Assembly: GCF_036588685.1 (NCBI RefSeq)
Contig: NW_026963311.1
Coordinates: forward strand, 806,001-870,000
DNA: 64,000 nt
From: Mytilus trossulus
Lineage: Eukaryota; Mollusca; Bivalvia; Mytilida; Mytilidae
Reading direction: 5' to 3'
The position numbers and the translations under genes were made by a program. Positions 60,901 to 64,000 of the stretch are shown here, in pieces (the first letter of the stretch is position 1; the number at the start of each line of letters is the position of its first letter). The notes beneath the pieces were generated by a model. That model had not been told where the DNA came from and made no database searches. It was given only the letters and a program-made list of their open reading frames with translations.

Positions 60901-62633
60901 TAATCAAATTTGTCTTCTTTCAAATGATCATCTTGTTGTTTTCTAGCCATCGCCCTAGTAACAACACAAGCTGGATACAATTCAGCATCATCTTCAGGTG
61001 ATTTAAAATCCACCACCGGTTCACTGGTAACAATTGGTTCAGCAACCACTTTGTTCCTAGCTAGATCATTTCCTAGCAATAATGTAACACCCTCAACAGG
61101 GAGATTAGGACGAACACCCACAATAACTGGTCCAGTTATCAAATCTGACTTCAGATAAATTCGATGGAGAGGAACATCTATACAACCTAACTCTACACCT
61201 TGTAACAAAACGGAGGCACCAACAGAAGTCTTCTTGGACAAAGGCAACACACCTTCTAACAATAAAGACTGAGAAGCTCCAGTGTCTCGTAAAATCTTAA
61301 TAGGCTGAAGAGTGGTATCATCAACAATAGCAACAAACCCATCAGACATAAAGGGTTTGTATTCCTCCATATAATCACAAAAACTGGACTTAAAAGCCTG
61401 ACGCGCAGGGCATTCCAATGTATTGGTAATATAAGGTGTCGTACAAGCACTGGTCTTCGGCTTATTATCTCGTTCATTCTTCTTCTGGAGTCTAAAACAA
61501 TCAGCCATCAGGTGACCAATCTTCTTACAATAAGCACAAGTCAGTGACTTCTTCTCAAAAGTATCAAATTTTGGACTAGACATATTATAACTGGACTGAC
61601 TCTTATTCTGTGGAACAGGCTTACTATCAGTATGCTCAGTGCTTTGATTTTTGTAATTTCCACTGGAAGTATTAACATTTTGACCCTTGAAACTTCTTTT
61701 ATGTGAAAGAGTATAATTATCTGAAATAACAGCTGCATCATGTATTGACTCAACAGTTTTGTCGTCTAAATGTGTTTTTAAGTCTAAATGAACACATTGT
61801 TTGAACTCTTCTAATAACATCAATTGTCTTAGGTTATCAAAATTGTTATCTGTTTTCTTTGACGTAAGCCATTTATCAAATAGATCTTCTTTTTCCCGAG
61901 CAAATTCCACATATGTTTGTGATTCAAACTTTTTATAAGATCTAAATTTCTGTCTATATGCTTCTGATACTAGTTCATAAGCTTTCAAAACTTCCTGTTT
62001 TACCATATCATAATCAGAACTTTTTTCTGATGGAAGTGCGGAATATATTTCAGCGGCCTTGCCCTCAAAAACACTTTGCAGCATCGTAGTCCAATATGGC
62101 TTTGGCCATTTTAAATTATTTGCAATTTTCTCAAACTGTGGAAAATATTTATCAACTGTTTTTTCACAAAATTTCGGAACCAAACGTATATTTTTTGCTG
62201 CATCAAAATAATCTGATTTTGAGTGAACTTTAGTGTTGCTTTCATCTTTGACCATTTCAATTTTCAGTTTTTCCATCTCTAGCCTTTCTCTCATTTCAAG
62301 TTCTTTTAATTTTAATTCATCTTCTTTTTCCTTTTTATCCATTTCCAATCTTTCCTTCATTTCCAGTTCTTTTAATTTAAGTGTATGTTCTAATTCAAGC
62401 TGTTTTAATTTAAAGGCGTCAACATTTTCGACCTTAAGATCAAGAGCCTCTTCACCTAAAATTTCTGCGTCAACTAATTTGTCTATAACCAAATTTTTTA
62501 TAATTTGTTTTCTCATAGATACTTTAAAAACTAATTTCAGTTGTTTAGCAAGCAACACTATTTCCTCTTTCTTTAAATTATCAAAACTCTCCAGGTCTGG
62601 CGTTTTTAAAAATTTACCAGCATCAAATGCCAT
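57963..62633 (-). CDS. Gag-protease-integrase-RT-RNase H polyprotein, 1556 aa
   Basis: This is a single uninterrupted ORF. In order: charged coiled coil (about 73-130, ELxLKELEMxERLEM-type repeats); Gag/SCAN-like region (about 155-310); zinc knuckle C366-C369-H374-C379 (CX2CX4HX4C); protease with DTGA at 450-453; integrase zinc finger H699, H706, C736, C739; integrase core D770, D829, E865 (D-58-D-35-E); GPY/F module about 980-1043 (YCGPYTI); RT about 1150-1330 with motif A FDLLKGYWQVPL (D1229) and YIDD at 1289-1292; RNase H with D1438, E1478, D1507 and the terminal NVLADALSR. All catalytic residues are intact. RT and RNase H are of Ty3/gypsy type, yet integrase precedes RT, as in Gmr1-like elements. 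There is no frameshift or stop between Gag and Pol, so how their ratio is set is unclear. The ATG at 62631-62633 is 90 nt after the 5' LTR. Confidence 0.95.
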   Translation of the reverse strand: MAFDAGKFLKTPDLESFDNLKKEEIVLLAKQLKLVFKVSMRKQIIKNLVIDKLVDAEILGEEALDLKVENVDAFKLKQLELEHTLKLKELEMKERLEMDKKEKEDELKLKELEMRERLEMEKLKIEMVKDESNTKVHSKSDYFDAAKNIRLVPKFCEKTVDKYFPQFEKIANNLKWPKPYWTTMLQSVFEGKAAEIYSALPSEKSSDYDMVKQEVLKAYELVSEAYRQKFRSYKKFESQTYVEFAREKEDLFDKWLTSKKTDNNFDNLRQLMLLEEFKQCVHLDLKTHLDDKTVESIHDAAVISDNYTLSHKRSFKGQNVNTSSGNYKNQSTEHTDSKPVPQNKSQSSYNMSSPKFDTFEKKSLTCAYCKKIGHLMADCFRLQKKNERDNKPKTSACTTPYITNTLECPARQAFKSSFCDYMEEYKPFMSDGFVAIVDDTTLQPIKILRDTGASQSLLLEGVLPLSKKTSVGASVLLQGVELGCIDVPLHRIYLKSDLITGPVIVGVRPNLPVEGVTLLLGNDLARNKVVAEPIVTSEPVVDFKSPEDDAELYPACVVTRAMARKQQDDHLKEDKFDYMDLSDTFIADIADPSNSEKAIIKPPSVNKNVIMPWPDVNSHSLDRKNLLEEQQKDPEVLQLSQRAQPQEEADKEAECYFHQDGILMRKWRPPDATPEEEWRVVYQVVVPKVYRREIIGLAHDTPLAGHLGIRKTCLKILQHFYWPRLRNDVAEYCKSCHICQVVGKPNQKIPPAPLLPIPAFDEPFSRVLIDCVGPLPKTKTGNAYLLTIMCTSTRFPEAIPLRNIKTPTIVKALIKFFTLVGLPKSIQSDQGSNFMSGLFQQVVYQLGIAQYRSSAYHPESQGALERFHQTLKNMIRTFCLQFDRDWDDGVHFLLFAVREAVQKSLGLCPFELVFGHTVRGPLKLIKEKWLTEHTDLNLLDYVSRFKEKLYTACQIAQKNLKNVQNKMKIWYDKDARDRVFEPGDKVLVFLPVPGHPLQAKYCGPYTIESKINDLNYIVKTPGRRKQNRVCHINMLKPYFERTHECESKPVATLGMVKCENNHDKPVVIEPTFSCKTMEETVRLKNSEILSNLDSKLAHLSFDRREEIKTLVFSFKNLFPDVPNKTTAVCHDVDVGDASPIKQHPYRLNPLKLEVMRKEIKYMLDNDIIEPSNSEWSSPCLLVPKPDKTFRFVTDFRKVNSVSKSDSYPIPRIDDCIDNIGQAKFVSKFDLLKGYWQVPLTQRAREISAFVTPDGLFQYTVMPFGMKSAPATFQRMINNVIKDLDCCYAYIDDLIVCSDSWEQHLTHLYDTFDSLSKSNLTVNLGKSEFCQATVDYLGHTVGQGQVKPIMAKVEAISKFPPPTNRKQLMRYLGMIGFYRKFCSNFATVVQPLTHLLRKDSKFIWSENCQKAFENSKSLLINSPVLITPDFEKQFKLAVDAIDVGIGAILYQETDDNVEKPISYFSKKLDKHQKNYSTIEKECFAMLLALQHFDVYLNPTVYPIIVYTDHNPLTFMHKMRNKNQRLTRWSLLLQEYDVIVKHIKGKDNVLADALSRAY

Positions 62634-62700
62634 TTTGTAGAATTTTGTTGGCTAGTTATAATAGAAATATTAAACAAATTTTGATTAAAATATTTTTAAG

Positions 62701-62718
62701 ATCCCGGACGAGCCCCCA
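62701..62718 (-). promoter_or_regulatory. Primer binding site, tRNA-Pro type
   Basis: TGGGGGCTCGTCCGGGAT on the minus strand starts 5 nt after the 5' LTR. It is complementary to a tRNA-Pro 3' end and, as I recall it, identical to the primer site of murine gammaretroviruses. Confidence 0.88.
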
Positions 62719-62723
62719 ATTTC

Positions 62724-63330
62724 TGTTACGGCCAGAAATCGCCTTTAAATTGTAGCCAACAAAAGACACAAATCAATAGTAAAATTTAACAATATTTAAT
62801 ATACAAAAGTTTACAAAAGGTATTATACAAATATTACTGTTAACTTAACTGTCAAAATATGAGTCCAATCTGTTATCTTTATCTGTATCCGGAAATCTTT
62901 CGGAATCCAATTTGAATATTACGTTCACTACTAATGTCACAATCCAGTATGATGTTGTTTGTAGAATAAAACTGTCAATCCAAATGCTGTGAATACTAAT
63001 GTCTATCAATGTCTATGTCCAAGTTTAATTATTATGAGAGTTTAACTTTAGTGTCTGTATATATAGTGTTGTCATGGAAAATTCTAGAACACTCTATAAT
63101 GGAACATTGTGGAAAATCCTGAAAAGTTACAACGGAAGTTTCTGGAATAACGTAGAAGTTTAAATTACGCATCTTTTATAAGGATCATTCTAGAAAGTTC
63201 CAATCATTCTGTGATTGTTCCAGTGATTCCTAAACTGCACAGTTATATAATTATTTGGTAAACAACTATCAGGCCATACAACACAAATTAGGCCAACATA
63301 AATAAATACAATAATTACAATATCATAACA
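62724..63330 (-). repeat. 5' LTR
   Basis: 607 bp; carries the promoter for the element. The flanking GTAT at 63331-63334 is the duplicated target. Confidence 0.95.
63056..63067 (-). promoter_or_regulatory. Candidate TATA box in the 5' LTR
   Basis: CTATATATACAG on the minus strand, about 270 nt into the LTR, is a plausible core promoter position. The same site occurs in the 3' LTR at 57604-57615. Confidence 0.45.
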
Positions 63331-63334
63331 GTAT

Positions 63335-63570
63335 ACTAACTAGGAAACAAATACACCGCTAATATCAATTGCACGTCTGTAGATTTTAAACTATCACGCG
63401 TCATATAAACCATCGCATATCAACGAACGGACCATTGCACATCAGCGTGACCATTGCATTTCTGTGTTCTTATCCCACTTCTGAGTCCTAAGTGAAAAAC
63501 AAACTTTGACATAATTTCATAATTGATATATAAAAGTAACATAAATAACCGAGAAAAAAGATAGTCTGAA
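63335..63570. other. Short unannotated stretch right of the retrotransposon
   Basis: No USP exon or other gene is seen. CATTGCA-type phrases recur a few times near 63410-63460 without a clear unit. Confidence 0.4.
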
Positions 63571-64000
63571 ATTAAAAAGTCAATTGTTCATTTGAAAGGT
63601 CTTTCCTTTTTCTTTTATTGATAGCCTTCTTAGGTAAAAAAATATATGGTTGCTAAGGACATTTATGTTCCTAACAATTAGTTATTATGGACAAAAATCA
63701 TTCCTAAGGATAAAAATATTCTCCCAGTGTTGAAAATGTTAATTAAAAACTATTCATAGTCTTTGAAGTTAAAAAATAAGTGATTGCTAAGGACTTCTAT
63801 GTAGTTGCTTGGGACAAAAATTTCATTTCCAGTATAAAGACATTCATATTTATATTATTCATAGCCTTCAAAAATAATTGGTTGCTTAGGTGTTTTATAT
63901 CGTTGCTAAGGATCTGGACCTCCAACCTTGACCTAATTTTATAGATCTTATTATGCTGAACATTTTTGCAATTCAAAGTTTCTTTCTATCTCTAACCTCT
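63571..64000 (+). repeat. 1.1-kb dispersed repeat, copy 2 (cut by window edge)
   Basis: It starts AATTAAAAAGTCAATTGTTC like the copy at 39615 and follows it with substitutions to the last base. Confidence 0.7.

Larger units (their letters stand above)
57268..63334 (-). mobile_element. Intact Gmr1-like Ty3/gypsy LTR retrotransposon
   Basis: It is a complete element with 607-bp LTRs (57272-57878 and 62724-63330, TG...CA ends), a 4-bp GTAT duplication (57268-57271, 63331-63334), a tRNA-Pro type primer site, a polypurine tract and one full ORF of 1556 codons. The two LTRs differ at two positions that I can find (near 57670 and 57811), so it inserted recently. The pol order is protease, integrase, RT, RNase H. 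It lies on the same strand as the USP genes, probably in intron 1 of gene D. Confidence 0.95.

Noticed and set aside
58000-62640. Plus-strand and alternative minus-strand open frames within the retrotransposon
   Set aside because: They are shadows of the 1556-codon polyprotein, whose catalytic motifs are intact.
57268-63334. Endogenous retrovirus
   Set aside because: No envelope frame lies between RNase H and the 3' LTR (only about 70 bp), and the pol order is unlike retroviruses; the primer-site match alone is not evidence for one.

Overview
This window looks like nuclear DNA of a bivalve mollusc, most likely a mussel (Mytilus-type). It is AT-rich, its genes have small exons separated by kilobase introns, and it carries dispersed repeats that I associate with mussel genomes. 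One of these has the core GCCAGACGCGCGTTTCGTCT; another is a 3' tail with the phrase CTCTTTGACACATTCC. Species assignment is by recognition, not by a search.

The cellular gene content is a head-to-tail cluster of four universal stress protein (USP) genes, all on the minus strand. Gene A (exons 2-1 at 90-170 and 8277-8382) runs off the left edge. Gene B is complete (13503-22860, four exons, 174 aa). Gene C (27481-39169) has all four exons but a 4-bp deletion in exon 2 that shifts the frame. Gene D (exons 4-2 at 47829-51098) has no first exon that I can find before the right edge. Exon sizes and intron phases (1, 1, 0) are conserved: exon 3 is 107 bp in B, C and D, exon 2 is 81 bp in A and B, and exon 1 is 106-115 bp. 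Intron 1 is always very large (6.6-8.2 kb, more than 12.9 kb in D) and holds much of the transposon DNA; further repeats lie between genes and in intron 2 of B.

Mobile DNA fills most of the rest. Intron 1 of A holds a 3.6-kb transposon with about 600-bp inverted termini built around 21-bp minisatellites, a 6-bp target duplication and the decayed end of a DDE transposase (IS3EU-like). Intron 1 of B holds a decayed Penelope-like retroelement with a second truncated copy inside it. Intron 1 of C holds a TTAA-type MITE, a 295-bp tandem array, a 2.9-kb near-palindrome formed when one Harbinger-like element inserted in reverse into its sister, a 160-bp array, a Penelope-like RT fragment and a 64-bp minisatellite.

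The right end (57268-63334) is an intact, very young LTR retrotransposon. It has 607-bp LTRs differing at 2 positions, a tRNA-Pro primer site, a polypurine tract and one uninterrupted 1556-aa ORF. Its domain order is Gag, protease, integrase, reverse transcriptase, RNase H: integrase lies before RT although the RT is Ty3/gypsy-type. This is the Gmr1-like arrangement and is the most interesting feature of the window.
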